Shown here one piece after another: positions 9,922 to 21,678 of a DNA stretch of 64,000 bases (the stretch's first letter is position 1; every line of letters starts with the position of its first letter). A program made the position numbers and the translations under genes. The DNA lies in NCBI GenBank assembly GCA_025917655.1, contig CP084620.1:2542001-2606000 (forward strand), in the 5' to 3' direction. This DNA is from Chlorella sorokiniana (lineage: Eukaryota > Chlorophyta > Trebouxiophyceae > Chlorellales > Chlorellaceae). The notes under the pieces are model-generated. The model saw only the letters and a list, made by a program, of their open reading frames with translations, had not been told where the DNA came from and made no database searches.

Positions 9922-12900
9922 CTAAATCCAGTCCCCTTCCTGCAGCTTCAATGGCAAGTATGACTGCGAAAGGTACTGGAAGCCAAACGAGCTGAGTGCC
10001 TGGATCTCCGCTTTGACCTGCAGCGCGGGGGAAGCGGCAGCGCCCTCAAGATGCGTTGGAAATCCTGGTCCCAGGTGCCCTCGCTCTGGCAGCGGTGCTC
10101 GACTGTGCGCTCGGACGCGGCCCTGCTGGCCTGCCGCGCAGGCGCTCCCTGAGCCCAGCTGCCAACGGTCGATCCCACCCTGGAGACAATGCACCGGTTG
10201 GTCGTCCTCGCCTGCCTTGCCCTTGGGCAGCTGGCCCACCACCGCCCCGTCACCCCGCTACCCACCTTGGTGCTGACCATGATCTCCAGCTCCTTCACCC
10301 AATCCGGGTTGGCCCTCACAAAGTCTTCCTCCAGCTGCGCACAGCAAACAGGGGAACCAGTGCGTGAGTCATCGCCAAGGGGGGGGGGTATTGGATCGCG
10401 CGTGCATGCCAGGACACCTGCTGCACCCGGGAGCGCCCAGGAGGCCCAACCCAGACGGGACAGACAGCGGCAGCAGCAAGCGGCCCAGCTGCAGGATGGC
10501 CCTGGGCCTTGCACGGGCTGGGAAAGGTGCAGCAACTGGATCCCGGCGGCCGCCTCACGACCCACGCACACGGCAGAAGGGAAGGGGAGGTCAAGGTTCA
10601 AGCACGCAGCGCACCAGCTTGCGCCCCGTCTTGATGTCCTCCTCCGTCATGGGCAGGCGGCACTGCTGCGGTATGCCAAAGCGGTCGAGGTCGGAGGGGC
10701 GCACCCCAGCCCTTGATGTCGGGGGTGGTGAGGTTGGAGGAGTCGTAGGACATGTTCATGGAGCCTGGGGAGGCAGTACGGTGGCGGGGGTGCAGGCAGT
10801 ACGCATTGGCAGCGCGAGGAGCACAGCATGACGCAGGTGCAGCCGGCCATGCAGTACGGGCCCAGGCGGGCCGATCCCTCCTGATAGACCCACCTACAGA
10901 TTGGTACACAGCAGCACAATTCACCAACCTGCCCACAGCGCGCGCGCCCCCCCCCCCCCACACCACCACACACGCACACACTCTTGACACCCACCCACCC
11001 TTCATGTAGACGGACAGGATTTTGAGGCCGTACGGGTCGCTGTCCACCAGCGCCAGCACCGGGATGCGCAGCACCTGCTTCAGCCGCCTCAAGAACAGCC
11101 TGGGGGCGAGGAAGGGGGAGGGGGTGCAAGGAGGGGCGGCGGGCGTAGGCTGGCTGGCTGGCAAGCCGGCCGTCGACACCCGCCCGCTGCAGCCAAGCTG
11201 CCCTCTGCCCACCCTCGCCCCTCTCCCTGGCCTCCCCGCCGCCACCACACCATCCCCTCCGTGCCACCGCCTTCTCAGGAGCAGCCAAACACCCCTCTGT
11301 CCCTCACCGAGTGGCCACGTCTGGCTGGCCCTTGGCGGTGATGATGATGCAGGGGTAGGTGTTGTAGAAGCGGTCCTCGGCCAGGCGCATGAAGGCGGCG
11401 TCCTTCTCCACCAGCAGGATGAACAGGGCGTCCGACGCGATGGAGTCGACCTGCGGGCGGCGAGCAGCGGGTTCTAGCCGGTGAGAGGGTGCAGGGAGCC
11501 AGTGAGAGGGTGCAGCTTGCGCAACTGGCGGACTCTACAAGCCCATCTAACATGTTTGCTTCAATGGGAAGGGGTGGGGAGCAGACCGAGCAGAGCATGC
11601 GGCTCTCCGTGGGCATGGCAGGCCATCCCTGCCATCCCAATGCAGCCGCCGCTGCGCGCGCCTTGTCTATGTTGGGCGGGATGGCCTTGCCCCCACGCCC
11701 ATGCGGCGGCAGTCTATGGGGTCGCCGTCCTCGCGGAAGGTCAGCCGCCCCACCACCACACCCTTCTCAGACGCCACCACTGCGCAACAGGTAAGGGGGA
11801 CCGCTCACGCTGCCGCGCAAAGCCACAGCCAGCGGCTGCAACAGAGCTGGGTGGACCCAACGAGGGAGCCCAGCCGCAGGCGGCACGCTGCCAGCAGGCG
11901 CTTCTGCCGGGGCTGCGCTGTGTGCGCGCCCCAGCCCTGTTGCGCAGCCGTGCGCCCAGGCTGCTGCCCCCAGGCGGGCCCACCGTGCAGGCTCGAGCGG
12001 GTGCACCCCAGCATGCAGGCAAGGTCATCAAGGATGGCGTCCGAGTTTCCCTGGTCCTCAAACAGCTTCACGTCTGGAGGCAGGAGGGAGCAGCCGAGAG
12101 CGGCGGCTCAGCTGGGGCCTGGGCAGCTGAGGGGTGGCGGCTGCCGCTGCTGCCGGACCAACGAAGCAAGCAGGCAGGCACGGCAGCCAGAACCAAAGAG
12201 GGACCAAGGTGCCATGCAGGGCTCCATGCCGACCGGATCCACGCCCCCTGCCCACGCCCACCAGTGTAGAAGAGGTCGCGCTTGGTGACGTGGATGCGCT
12301 TGGTGCAGAGCTCGTGCACCAGCTGCAGGATGCGGGTGGTGATGACGGCTTTGCGGCAGGTGGAGGTGTTGGAGAAGGGGCGGTGCGACTGCGAGTCCTT
12401 CAGCACGATGCGGTCCAGCTCTGACAGAGGGGGAGGGAGGGGGCACCCAGTTGCTTGCATCGCGGCGGAGGGCCCCAGCCGGCCGGCGGCATGGACATCG
12501 CCCTGCCCCGAGCCAGGGTTCCCTGCTGCCGCTGCTGTCGGATGCAGGCGCTTATCGCTGCCTCATGTTGAGCCTGCGCACCCGGCACATACAGCTGGTT
12601 GCCCTTGGAGCGGTTGGGCAGTGTGTAGGTGAAGCCCTCGCCGCGCAGCACCGACGCTGCCACCATCAGGATGGCCGTCTCAATCTCGTCCAGCACCGCA
12701 TCGGCGCTCTTGTCCACCACCTCGCGGCATGCATGTGGCAGGTTGAGCTCCGCGAGCGTCCTGAAGGTGGCAGGGGCAGACGCAAGACTTGAAAAGCACA
12801 CAGCTGAGTGGCGGCCAAAGGACGGCGACCGCGGCCGCTCACTTCTGCACTTCCGGCTCGGCCTTCACGCGCTCCGCTAGCCGTTTCACTTTGCCCAGGA

Positions 12901-13065
12901 TCTCCTGCACCGGCACAAAAGTGCTAAGCTTCAGGTCCCGTCTCGACACAAAAAATGCGTGCAACTGATCAGGAGGTCCCCGAGCCTCACATCAACCGAT
13001 TTCAACTTCTTTTTGTTCGCAGCCACAAGCTCCACCGCAGCCTTCTTTTTCCCCGCCCCAGACAT
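9922..13065 (-). CDS. TOP6A: DNA topoisomerase VI subunit A (SPO11-3 / RHL2 type)
   Basis: This is the A subunit of plant-type topoisomerase VI, which with a B subunit passes DNA duplexes through a transient break and in Arabidopsis is needed for endoreduplication. From ATG 13065 ([13 protein letters not shown]; exons 12991-13065 and 12843-12904) the protein reads [47 protein letters not shown] with the catalytic Tyr, [41 protein letters not shown], the Toprim Glu in [19 protein letters not shown], the Toprim Asp pair in [49 protein letters not shown], and a C-terminus ending [13 protein letters not shown]. It is nearly colinear with the plant SPO11-3 protein rather than meiotic SPO11-1/2. 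One frame break lies near 10705-10715. The B subunit is not in this window. Confidence 0.93.
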
Positions 13066-13130
13066 GGCTGCTATACTGGCGTCATTCTCGCTGCAGCTTG
13101 GTTACTGGAACCCACGAATAAGTACACTTA

Positions 13131-13139
13131 TTATATAGT
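13131..13139 (-). promoter_or_regulatory. TATA-like element upstream of TOP6A
   Basis: On the minus strand this reads ACTATATAA, 66-74 bases before the TOP6A start codon, inside one of the few AT-rich stretches of the window. The position suits a core promoter. No experimental support. Confidence 0.4.
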
Positions 13140-13714
13140 AAAATCAGTGAACTTGCAGATACATCCAGCTATCTACACAGAAACTGGCATTGGCCGCCAT
13201 GCGGGGTTACCTTCAACCAGATGGCTGCGACGGCTGCGAAGGAACCCACACCAGACAGAGCACTGACAAAAGAAATGCCTGTGCCCCGCTAATTTGCTGC
13301 TTTGTGATGCAATATCTGAGACTCAACGTCACCAGGGCAGCGCAGAAACCGAGCTCCAGGTCAGGAGGTGGCGTGTCGAAGAGGCGGCACCCGCCGACCC
13401 TGCTGCCAGCCCGCCCTCATGTCCATCTATTGCGGGCAGAGCAGGCTGTGAAGTGCCTTGAATGTCATGCACGCAATAACCGGGCAGCCCTTGTTCCCTG
13501 CACGCTTGTTTTCTTCTTGCAATGGTGGTCTTGTTGGCAGAGTGTTGGCGAGCCAAGGGACCGCAAAGGTATGCTAGTACGGTGCATCAGAGGCATAGGC
13601 TGTGCAAGGCGTGCATGCATGCGCAGTCAGAACTGGTATGATCCAAAGAGCGTACTGGTTGGCAAGGGTTAGGGGAGCAGGAGGCAGAGGAGGCAGCACT
13701 GCGCTGGCCGACAG
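13140..13714. other. Intergenic region between TOP6A and the Ctr-like gene
   Basis: This lies upstream of TOP6A and downstream of the Ctr-like gene, so it should contain the TOP6A promoter and the Ctr-like 3' end. I see no open frame, RNA gene or repeat I can support. Confidence 0.4.
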
Positions 13715-16700
13715 CTAGTGGATGCGCACGCCCAGAGAGTTGGGCGGCAGCGGCTGAGGGGGCGGGGAGTAGTGGGCCATCTCCCCCTCAGCCAGCGGCT
13801 GCAGGCTGCTGCGCTGCACCATGAACGGCTGGGGCGATGCAGCGCTTGCCGCTGCCGCCGCCGCCGCCCCCGCTGTGGCAACGGCTGCCCGCTCGCCGAC
13901 GTGGCCTGCGGCAGGAAGGGAGGATGACGTCGCGCAGCAAACTTCGTGTATTCCTAAGCAACACCTGGCTGCAAGCCGAAGGGCATTTTCTTTAACAACT
14001 GGATTTCGTAGCTGCCGGAACCACCGCCCCCGTGGCTCGCCCAGCATGCAGCGCAGCGGCCGCCAACCGCCCCTTGGCCCTGCGCTCACCGAAAGCCAGG
14101 GCCCCCAGGCCCACCCCCAGCACGGCCGACAGGAGGAGGCCCAGGTTGAATGTGACCACCACCAGAAGCAGGCAGTACTCCAGCAGTACGGTGCCGCCTG
14201 CCAGCAGGGAGCGCACCGCGTTGCGGCCCAGCTGCAGAAATGGCGGCAGAGCAGCAAGGGGGTGTAGTTGCAGCCTCTGGTGGGGGAAAGGGTGGAGCGA
14301 ACCGAAGGTGAAGGCCCGGGATCGGCAACGGCACACGGGCGGTGCTTGGATGGGGTGGCCCGCTCCAGGCAAAGCGGGCGAGCCCCCCCCACCCACCCAT
14401 GCCCGCCTCACCTCCCCACGCGTGACGAGCTGCCGCGGCTGCTGCAGCTCAAACACCGGCGGCGACTGCCCCGTGCTGCTCTGCCGCATGCTGCTGCGCA
14501 GCATCGGCACCAGGCTGGACATGGAGCTGCGGCGCGGGTTCTTGGCGGGGCTGCTGCCCAGCTCGGGGCTGCTGCCGCCGTCGCCCGCACCCCCTCCGAG
14601 GGGACCAGCTGGCGCACCGTCCAGCGCGCCTCCAGGTGCTGGGAGAGGGCTTTCAAGGCCTGCAGGGCGGTGCAGGAGAAGAGGTCAGATCCGAGCTGGC
14701 CCACAGCCTTGAGCACAGGTCAGCATCGGGGCAAGAGAAGGGCAGCAAGGGCGGAGCTGGCAGGCTCGCCTGCACGGCCACCCCAAGGGCGATGACGGCC
14801 AGGCAGGATGCCACGTAGGCGCCGCCTGAGGTTGGCACCCAGGACTTGAACAGGATCACGGCTGCACAGGCGGCAAGGGGTGCAGGCACACTCAGCAAAG
14901 GAGCAGCACCAACATCGGCTTGGGGCAGCAAAAGCTGTTGGAAGCACGGTCGTTGATGCTTGCGAACGCAGCCGGTCACCCACCCGACGTGGAGGCGTGA
15001 AGGTACATCTTCACAGCCTGCTGCGTACCGCTGCCGCCGCCGCCGCTGCCGCCGTCGCCGCTGCCGTTGCTGCTGCCGCCTATGCTGCTGCCGTTCACCT
15101 TCTCCCCATCGCCGTCGGGGAACACGCTTGCCGCCGCTGCACGCACCGCGTTGCCGCACAGGCCCGCAAACGTGGTGCCCCCTCGGCGCACATGCGCGCA
15201 AAGCTGAAGCACTGGGGGCAGCGGCGCGGCCTGGCACAGCCGCCCCAACAGGGTGAGGGGGCGGAGCACGCGCTCCAGGCGCCTGGGCTGCTGCACTTGT
15301 CGCAGCCCGCCACGCCAGAGTGGGCGGGGTCCGAGCACAGCTGGAACAGGGCATCCATGGCCTGGCTGGTGCTGAGCACGCTGCGCAGGGGGCCGCTGCA
15401 CCGAGGCAGCAGGCCGACAGAGCAAAGCGCACGGGTCAGGTGGGAGCGGGGGTGCGGCGGGACGGCGGCAAGCGGGCTTGCACGCAGGGGGTCCAGTGGC
15501 AGAGGGTGCTGCCGCGCCCGGCCTGGCTGGCCCTTGCCCCCACCACCACCCACGCCCCCCCCTCACCCGTTATGCACTGCTGCACCGTGCTGCCCGGCGT
15601 TTCGCACAGCGCGGCCCAGCGCTGGCAGCCGTCGGCGGCGGGGCTGGCCAGGCAGATGGAGCCCAGCACGGAGAAGGGCTGGCAGTAGGCGCCGTCGGCG
15701 GTGCCCGAGGAGCACTCGATCCACAGGCCGCAGCCCGCCAGGCTGGGCAGGCTGTCGCACAGGCGCTGCACGTCGCCGATGGAAGCCTCGTCCGGCTGCT
15801 GGAAGGCGGCGCAGGCGGGCTGCCGCGGGTCCTCGTAGCACGTGGGAGCGGCGGCGGGCGGGCTGGCGCCGCCCTGGCTGCCGCTGGGTGGCGGCGGCCG
15901 CCGCTGGCCCACACCCTGCGCCTCCGCCCGCTGCGGCGGCTCCTCCGGCGGGTAAGGAGACGGGGGAGGGGGCAGGGGTGAAGGGGCCGGGGCCGGGCGG
16001 GCGAGGGTGCCCGCGGCGACGGCGCGGGGCGCTTGCTGCCGGTGCCTGGGCCGTGGCGTTGCCGCTGCACAGGCCCCAGAAGCCGCCGCCCGCGGGCGAG
16101 GCGCAGAAGCTGGCCCACAGGCTGCAGCTGTCGGTCTGGTTGCCGGCGGTGGCGTCGGCGGGGAGGGGTTCGCCGGCGCCGCTGGCCTGGCGCTCCAAGC
16201 ACAGCGCGGACAGCGTGCCTGCAACGAGGGGCGAGCAGCGGCGGCAGGGTTCAGCGGCAGGCCGCTCATACAGTGCCATTCTTTGCGGACCGCGCTGCGG
16301 GCAGAGCGGCGGTGCGAGGGCGGGGCTGCTGCGCGGGAGGGAGGCTCAGGGGGCAGCCCCTCCGCGCCCCTGGCTCCAGCTCACCCAGCGGGTCGGCGCA
16401 GTTGCCCTGCAGCGCCTGCACCGTCACTTTGTCGGGGTCAAAGGACTGGGCGCTGCAGCGCTGGCAGGCGGGCTCCTGCGACGGCGCGCTGCCGTTGCCC
16501 ACGCACAGCTGCTGCACCGAAGAGTAGAGCTGCATGGAGGGGCGCAGCTCGCGGAGGGGCGGCTGGGCGGCGCACTGCTCCACCACCGACAGCGGGGCGC
16601 ACATGAGCAGGTAGCTGCAGGGAAGCAGGGGGGCAGACGGGGGCCAGGGCCGCTGAGCAGGTGCTGCAGCAGTGGCGAAGCTGGCATGGGGGTGAGTGCA

Positions 16701-17087
16701 GGAACAGGGGCGGCCCAGCAGGCAGCGTCAGCTTCCGGGCGGCTGCTCACGGCATGCACGCCTCCAGCTCGGGCGTCTCGTTGCAGGCGGTTTGCAGCAG
16801 GGCCAGGGGGCCGCAGCTGGCGGCCGCGGCGCGGCCCTGCTGGCATTCGTGCCACAGCGTGCAGGCCGCGGGCCAGCCGCTGTAGGTGGCGCCGCCCAGC
16901 TGCGCCCCAGCGCAGATGCGGCCGAGGTCCCGCTGCAACACCTCCTCAGCCACCGTGTAGCTGCGGCAAGCATCCAGCGTGGGGTTGGCCTCGCACTCGC
17001 TCTGCGCGCTGCCTGGTGCCGCAAGTGCTGCGAACGCCAAGAGCGCCAGCAAGAGGTGCGGCAGCTCCGTGGCGCTTCCCGCCGCAT
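13715..17087 (-). CDS. Ctr-family copper transporter-like protein with Cys-rich ectodomain
   Basis: Ctr proteins are trimeric membrane copper importers. A signal peptide (ELPHLLLALLAFAALAAPGS) follows ATG 17087, with one base apparently missing in a GGG run just after the start. A long ectodomain in several exons follows, with regularly spaced Cys: SECEANPTLDACRSYTV, CGPLALLQTACNETPELEAC, QRCSAQSF, DSCSLWASFCASPAGGGFWG, PTCYEDPRQPACAAF, CGLWIECSSG. The Ctr domain comes next: VKMYLHAS, then TM1 (VILFKSWVPTSGGAYVAS), a cytoplasmic loop, TM2 (VLLEYCLLLVVVTFNLGLLL) and TM3 with GxxxG (VLGVGLGALAFG), and a hydrophilic tail ending NSLGVRIH. Chlamydomonas CTR proteins have the same Cys-rich ectodomain plan. 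The TM2 MxxxM copper motif reads LxxxV here, so transport activity is uncertain. Confidence 0.8.
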
Positions 17088-17274
17088 GACGACGCCACGC
17101 CCACAGATGCTGCGCAGATCTTCGGCCACCGGCGCCTGGGCGGGCAGCACAACGCCGGGCACGTCTAACGCGGCCGCCAGCACCCAGACGGCTCGCGAAA
17201 GAACTTCTGGTGAGCAGGAGCAGATCCCCTGGTGTCGCGCCGCCGTGCAAAGCGCCCGCGGCAGCCTCTGCGCA

Positions 17275-17284
17275 CTTTATATTT
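17275..17284 (-). promoter_or_regulatory. TATA-like element upstream of the Ctr-like gene
   Basis: The minus strand reads AAATATAAAG about 190 bases before the start codon at 17087. This is the only AT-rich core-promoter candidate in the upstream region. I searched 17088-17852 for GTAC, the core of the Chlamydomonas copper-response element, and found none. Confidence 0.35.
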
Positions 17285-17852
17285 GCTACGGGGAAGAGAA
17301 GTGGGGTATCCGATACTTTGGAATGCCCGGTGCCGCTTTGAGGCGTCAAGCCCCTGTCGCCGTGAGAGGCTGTAGGCCACCCAACCACTTGCGAAGATGA
17401 TTGAAAGATGGAATGCGACAAGATGCTGACCTCAGCCGCCCGCCGGGAGCTGCAAAGCTTGAAACGGTCGAAGGCCGCCCCGTCAGCAAAAGTTAGCTGT
17501 CGACGATAGCACGTTTGTTGATCGCTGAAGCGTCCTGTTGATTGATCCTAGCTATGACCGCAGTGCTGGCGAGCTCACGATGCCTCACTGCTTGCTGCCC
17601 AATGCCTGCCGATTTTATAGGCCCCTTGCGCTGCATAAACTGCGTCACAACATCAGAAATGCAGTCATAGAAGATTGCAAGCAGCGAAGATGGGTGGCAG
17701 CACGGGCAGGTGCCAACCAAGCGGCAGTAGCGGCGACGGCGAGGTGGGCGGTTGATGGCGCTGCGAGCAGCCTGCCTGGTGAGCCTCAGCACCATCACGT
17801 GATGCCTCACTTCCTCATCGGCTGTCTGCATCCTCTGTTCCGCAGCGCTTTC

Positions 17853-18777
17853 ATGACGCTGGCCGAGCCATGCAGCGGTGAGACGGAGGTGAAGAGGAGC
17901 AGGTTTGTTGCACACGCCTGGCCCTGCTCCTCCGCCGCCGAAGCCGCGCAGCAGATCGACGCGCGGCGAGACCCCTCCGCCTCCCACAACTGCTGGGCAT
18001 ACAAGGTGCGGTGGGCGGCACCCCTGCAGCACCCATGCACCACAAGGGAGTGCGCATGAAGTTGGCTGCCTGGAGACCAGCCGTTGTGCCATCCCCGCTC
18101 ACGAGACAGCCTGCTCCTGCAGGTCGGGCAGCAGTACCGCAGCAGCGACGACGGAGAGCCCAGCGGGACCGCGGGGCGGCCCATCCTGGCAGCCATAGAG
18201 GGGGAGGGGCTGGACGGCGTGGCGGTCCTGGTCATCCGGTAGGTCACTCGATGAGTCGCTGCTGCCACTGCGTGCTGGCAGGCGCTGACGTGCAGAACCG
18301 CGCTAAAGCCCTGACCTGAGGGCCAGATGCTGATTGCAGGTTCTATGGCGGCATCAAGCTGGGCGCCGGCGGCTTGGTGCGAGCGTATGGCGGCGCGGCG
18401 CGCGACTGCTGCTGCGAGCGGCAGCGAGGCAGCGGGTGACGCCACGGATAGGGCTGCAGCTGCAGGCGAGCTGCAGCTGTGGGGGCGCTGCAGCAGCCGC
18501 TGGCCTCCACAATCTTGTGCCGATGGCGACGGGGGGTTGGGGGGATGAGAAACGGCAAGCACATGCCTCCTTGCCACATGTGCAGGTGCCCTTTGAGCTG
18601 CTGGGCCCCGTGTACCCCCTGCTGGAGCATCACGGCGCCATGAAGCAGCAGGAGAGCTACGATGCGGCAGAGGGCGTCAGCCTGGTGGTCAGCGTTGAGG
18701 CGGGACGGGCGGCCGCCCTGCGGCAGGACCTGGCGGATGCGACCAGCGGGCGCGTGGTGGCAGAAGAGGCTGCTTGA
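17853..18777 (+). CDS. IMPACT/YigZ (UPF0029) family protein
   Basis: The UPF0029 fold is shared by bacterial YigZ and eukaryotic IMPACT/Yih1, the latter a modulator of Gcn2 signalling. Exon 1 reads [19 protein letters not shown] and ends [14 protein letters not shown]. The next exon reads [20 protein letters not shown] then [19 protein letters not shown], and the third opens with [20 protein letters not shown]. These are the diagnostic family blocks ([33 protein letters not shown]). A last exon gives [19 protein letters not shown] and stops at 18777. There is no RWD domain, so it resembles YigZ more than IMPACT. An upstream in-frame open stretch from 17538 could encode a targeting peptide; I chose ATG 17853 because it sits directly before the conserved block. 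Confidence 0.85.
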
Positions 18778-19030
18778 ACCCTGCTGCCCGCTTGGTGGAA
18801 CCTTGCTTGAATTTCATGACCCCACGTGACCCGTGCTTGTCCGTTCAATGCGTCCAGCAAGGGCCGTCAGCTCGCTCGCACGCACCGCCAAGCGCACATC
18901 TGCTTGGCACAGGCTGCTGCGCTCAAAGAGCGGAGCAAGGACAGTCTGGGTTTGTTGGTGATTGTTCGTCGCTCCAGTGAAGCTGCTTTTGAGTCCTTCA
19001 GACCGCTACTCAGGCGCCTCCCCAGAGGCC

Positions 19031-19038
19031 TATTTAAA
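19031..19038 (+). promoter_or_regulatory. TATA-like element upstream of SLBP
   Basis: TATTTAAA stands out in GC-rich sequence about 280 bases before the proposed SLBP start. It would imply a leader of roughly 250 bases. Assignment is by composition and position only. Confidence 0.35.
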
Positions 19039-19314
19039 CGTCGACGTGCTGCGCCTGTCGTGACGATACATGCCATCACGGCACGCAGGCTGCTCGGCAT
19101 CATCATGGCCAGCTTTCTGTTGTCCGGCATTCTTCGTATAACTGATTTGCTGCCCGAAACCTCGCCGGGAGTACAGCTGGTTTCAAAGGCACGCGCTGCG
19201 GCTCTTCCGGCCCGCTTGCTGTCTCATACTCGGCGCCACGCATTCTGCAGTAGCAAATATACCATTTGCGCATTCCGAGTCATCTTTTACCAGCGGCGAA
19301 GGGAACACCAGGCC

Positions 19315-21323
19315 ATGAGCGGGGCCGGGGTGAAGGACTTCACCGATGTGTTCATGGTGGAGGATGCGACGCGTGAGTGTCACGGGGAATGCGCTGGGCG
19401 GCGTTGGCAAAGGGTAGCGGGGTGTCGGGCGGCAGCGCGGCGGGGCTGCCTATCAACTGCCAAAAACGGCTGCTTGCATCCTGCCCCATCCATCCGGGAC
19501 ACGATGTGCACCCTCTTCCCCTGGCGCAGCTGCTCGTGGGCAGCAGCAGCACGAGGTGCAGCGCGAGACGGACCAGCACCGCATCGCGCAGCGCACAAAG
19601 CAGATCGACCTGGGCAAGAACACGCTTGGGTACCAGCGCTATCGCCAGGCGGTGCCCAGGTGTGGCCCGCTGCTGGGCGGGGTCTGTCGGGGTCGGGCCA
19701 ACAGCTGCGTCCATCTCCGCGGCACTGCCTCGCCGCCCTGCTCCGGGGAGCGCTGGCCTCGCCTTCCCCCTGGCTGTTGGCCGGCCGCCTGCGCCCCAAA
19801 CGCCTTGGCTCACAGCCGTCGGCGCGTGTTGGTGCGTTTGGCAGGGAGAGGCGCAACAAGAGGACAGACCCCATGACGCCAGACGTCTATCAGGTGGGCC
19901 CAGGATCTCAGGCGCACTGCTCCCGGCTGCTGCCGCTCTCTGCTTCTACGGTGTGCAGCCGGACAGCACGCACCCCACCATGCCCCTCAAGCCGGCCCCA
20001 CCCCTTGCCGCCCCGCAGCTGTGCAGCAAGCGTGCGTTTGAGGGGCAAGTGAAGAAGTGGCGGCGGCAGCTACACGTGTGGGACCCTCCAGAGGTGCGGC
20101 CCGCCCAAACCCTGAGCGCTGCCCCGCCACCACTGACTTGATGGGTGGTGGCGGGGAACACCGTGCTTCAAGCGCCAGCCCATGCTCTGCTGTTGCCCAG
20201 GAGGGCATGTGGCCTGGCAGAGTCCCTCAAGCGCGGCTGGTGCTCCCCCGCAGGAGGGAGAGCCGGCGCTGCTGCCGGTGCACCCTGAAGCGGCGGGGCC
20301 ATCTGGGAACCCGCCGCCCCGTGCACAGCCCTCGGACGACTTTGAGCACGTCACACATGCGGGTGGGTGGCCACGACGTCGCTGCGGTGATGGCAGGCGG
20401 CAGCAGCTTGCACTGCCGGAGGCAGGCTTGAAGGGCAGCGATTCGATGCCGGCTTGGTCGTCGCATGACGGTCAGCCTCTTGCGCCTGGCTGCAGATGCC
20501 GCGAGCGAGCGGAGCGGGCGCACTCCACACATGGGCAGCCCCAACCCCGGGCCAAAAAACGGGGGTGCTGCGGCCAGGGGCGCCAGGCCTGCCGCTGAAG
20601 ATCCCGTCGGCCATGCGCAAGCGGCCGTACGACGAGACCCAGGGCGCGGTGAGCTGCGGCGGGCTTGGCGCCTGGGAGCTGCCTGCATCTCGCTGGGGCT
20701 TGTGTGTATACGCTGAGAGGTGTGTGCACAGGGAGTTCGTGTGGGGAAAGGCAGGCTGCACCAGTCACTTCAAGCCTGACCCTGAGTCTTCCTTACCCAT
20801 GTCTGTAAGCAACTTCACCCAGCCCCCTGCCCCCACTCCACAGGCCAACGAGAACCTCCAGCCGCAGCACAACCAGGCGAGGCGGGGCACGGTGCACGGC
20901 GCCAAGCAGCAGAGGCGCTCGGAGGAGGGGGCGGCGCCGCGGGCGGCAGCGCCACCAAGCGCCCCAAGCTGGGCTGACCAGCGCTTCCAAGACCCTGAGC
21001 TGGATTATGGGTGGGGAGGGTGGGGGTTGGGCAGTGCATCTACAACTCACAACGGAGCACTGGGACGACCCGCCCTTTGTGATGCATGTCTGGATCCAGC
21101 CAAGTTTTGCACGCAATCCACGGCAGCCTCACGCCATCATCCACCCACACACACTGAGGCACACGTGTCTGTCTTTCGCCATGCGTGCAGCGCGAGCGAG
21201 GACGAGGACGAGGGCGGCTGGCAGCATGTGGCGGCCCCTGCGGGCGGGCTGCCGGGCCAGCACATGACCGTTTACAACAACGTGCTGGTGCAGGATGACT
21301 GGCAGCTGGATGTGCAGCTTTGA
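19315..21323 (+). CDS. SLBP: Histone mRNA stem-loop binding protein
   Basis: SLBP binds the 3' hairpin of replication-dependent histone mRNAs and drives their processing and translation. Exon 1 starts MSGAGVKDFTDVFMVEDAT. The RNA-binding domain is split over three exons: RETDQHRIAQRTKQIDLGKN continuing TLGYQRYRQAVP; then RRNKRTDPMTPDVYQ; then LCSKRAFEGQVKKWRRQLHV continuing WDPPE. These match the family's R-KQI-YGKNT--Y--Y---VP and SW---I--WR--LH-WDPP. The usual TPNK motif reads TPDV. Downstream exons give MRKRPYDETQGA, a polar Ala/Pro-rich linker and an acidic C-terminus (SEDEDEGGWQH) ending NNVLVQDDWQLDVQL at 21323. The neighbour to the right is convergent. Confidence 0.9.
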
Positions 21324-21678
21324 GGAAGCTTCTGCGCGTGCCCACCAGTGTATGCCCTGCCACGCGGCAGCCTGCGGCAATGCCTCGCAGCAGCATGGCG
21401 GCGGCTTGCGCCTCATCCCTGGGGAAGGGAGGGAGCCACCAGACGCTGTTGTACTGCCAGCACTGCCATCTGTACTCTACGTCCCATCTCAGCTGCTTTT
21501 CGGGAAACATGGAGACCCTCCCTGCATGCATTCTTTCCCCCATCCCCATGTGCAACAAACGTCATCTGGTAATTCTCACAGGTCATTGATACATCCAGCC
21601 AATAGGCTGGCCGGGCAGCCCCCATACCAGTCCTTTAACGTCACAGGCAGGAGAGCAGTGGAATTCTTGTGTTTATGG

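Noticed and set aside
14880-17168. A 762-codon plus-strand open frame.
   Set aside because: It lies antisense to the Ctr-like gene. The minus strand gives a signal peptide, regular Cys pattern, membrane spans and splice sites, while this frame is only Ala/Arg/Gly-rich sequence produced by high GC.
17088-17852. Copper-response element (GTAC core) upstream of the Ctr-like gene.
   Set aside because: I scanned the whole upstream interval and found no GTAC. Control by the CRR1-like protein cannot be claimed from sequence.
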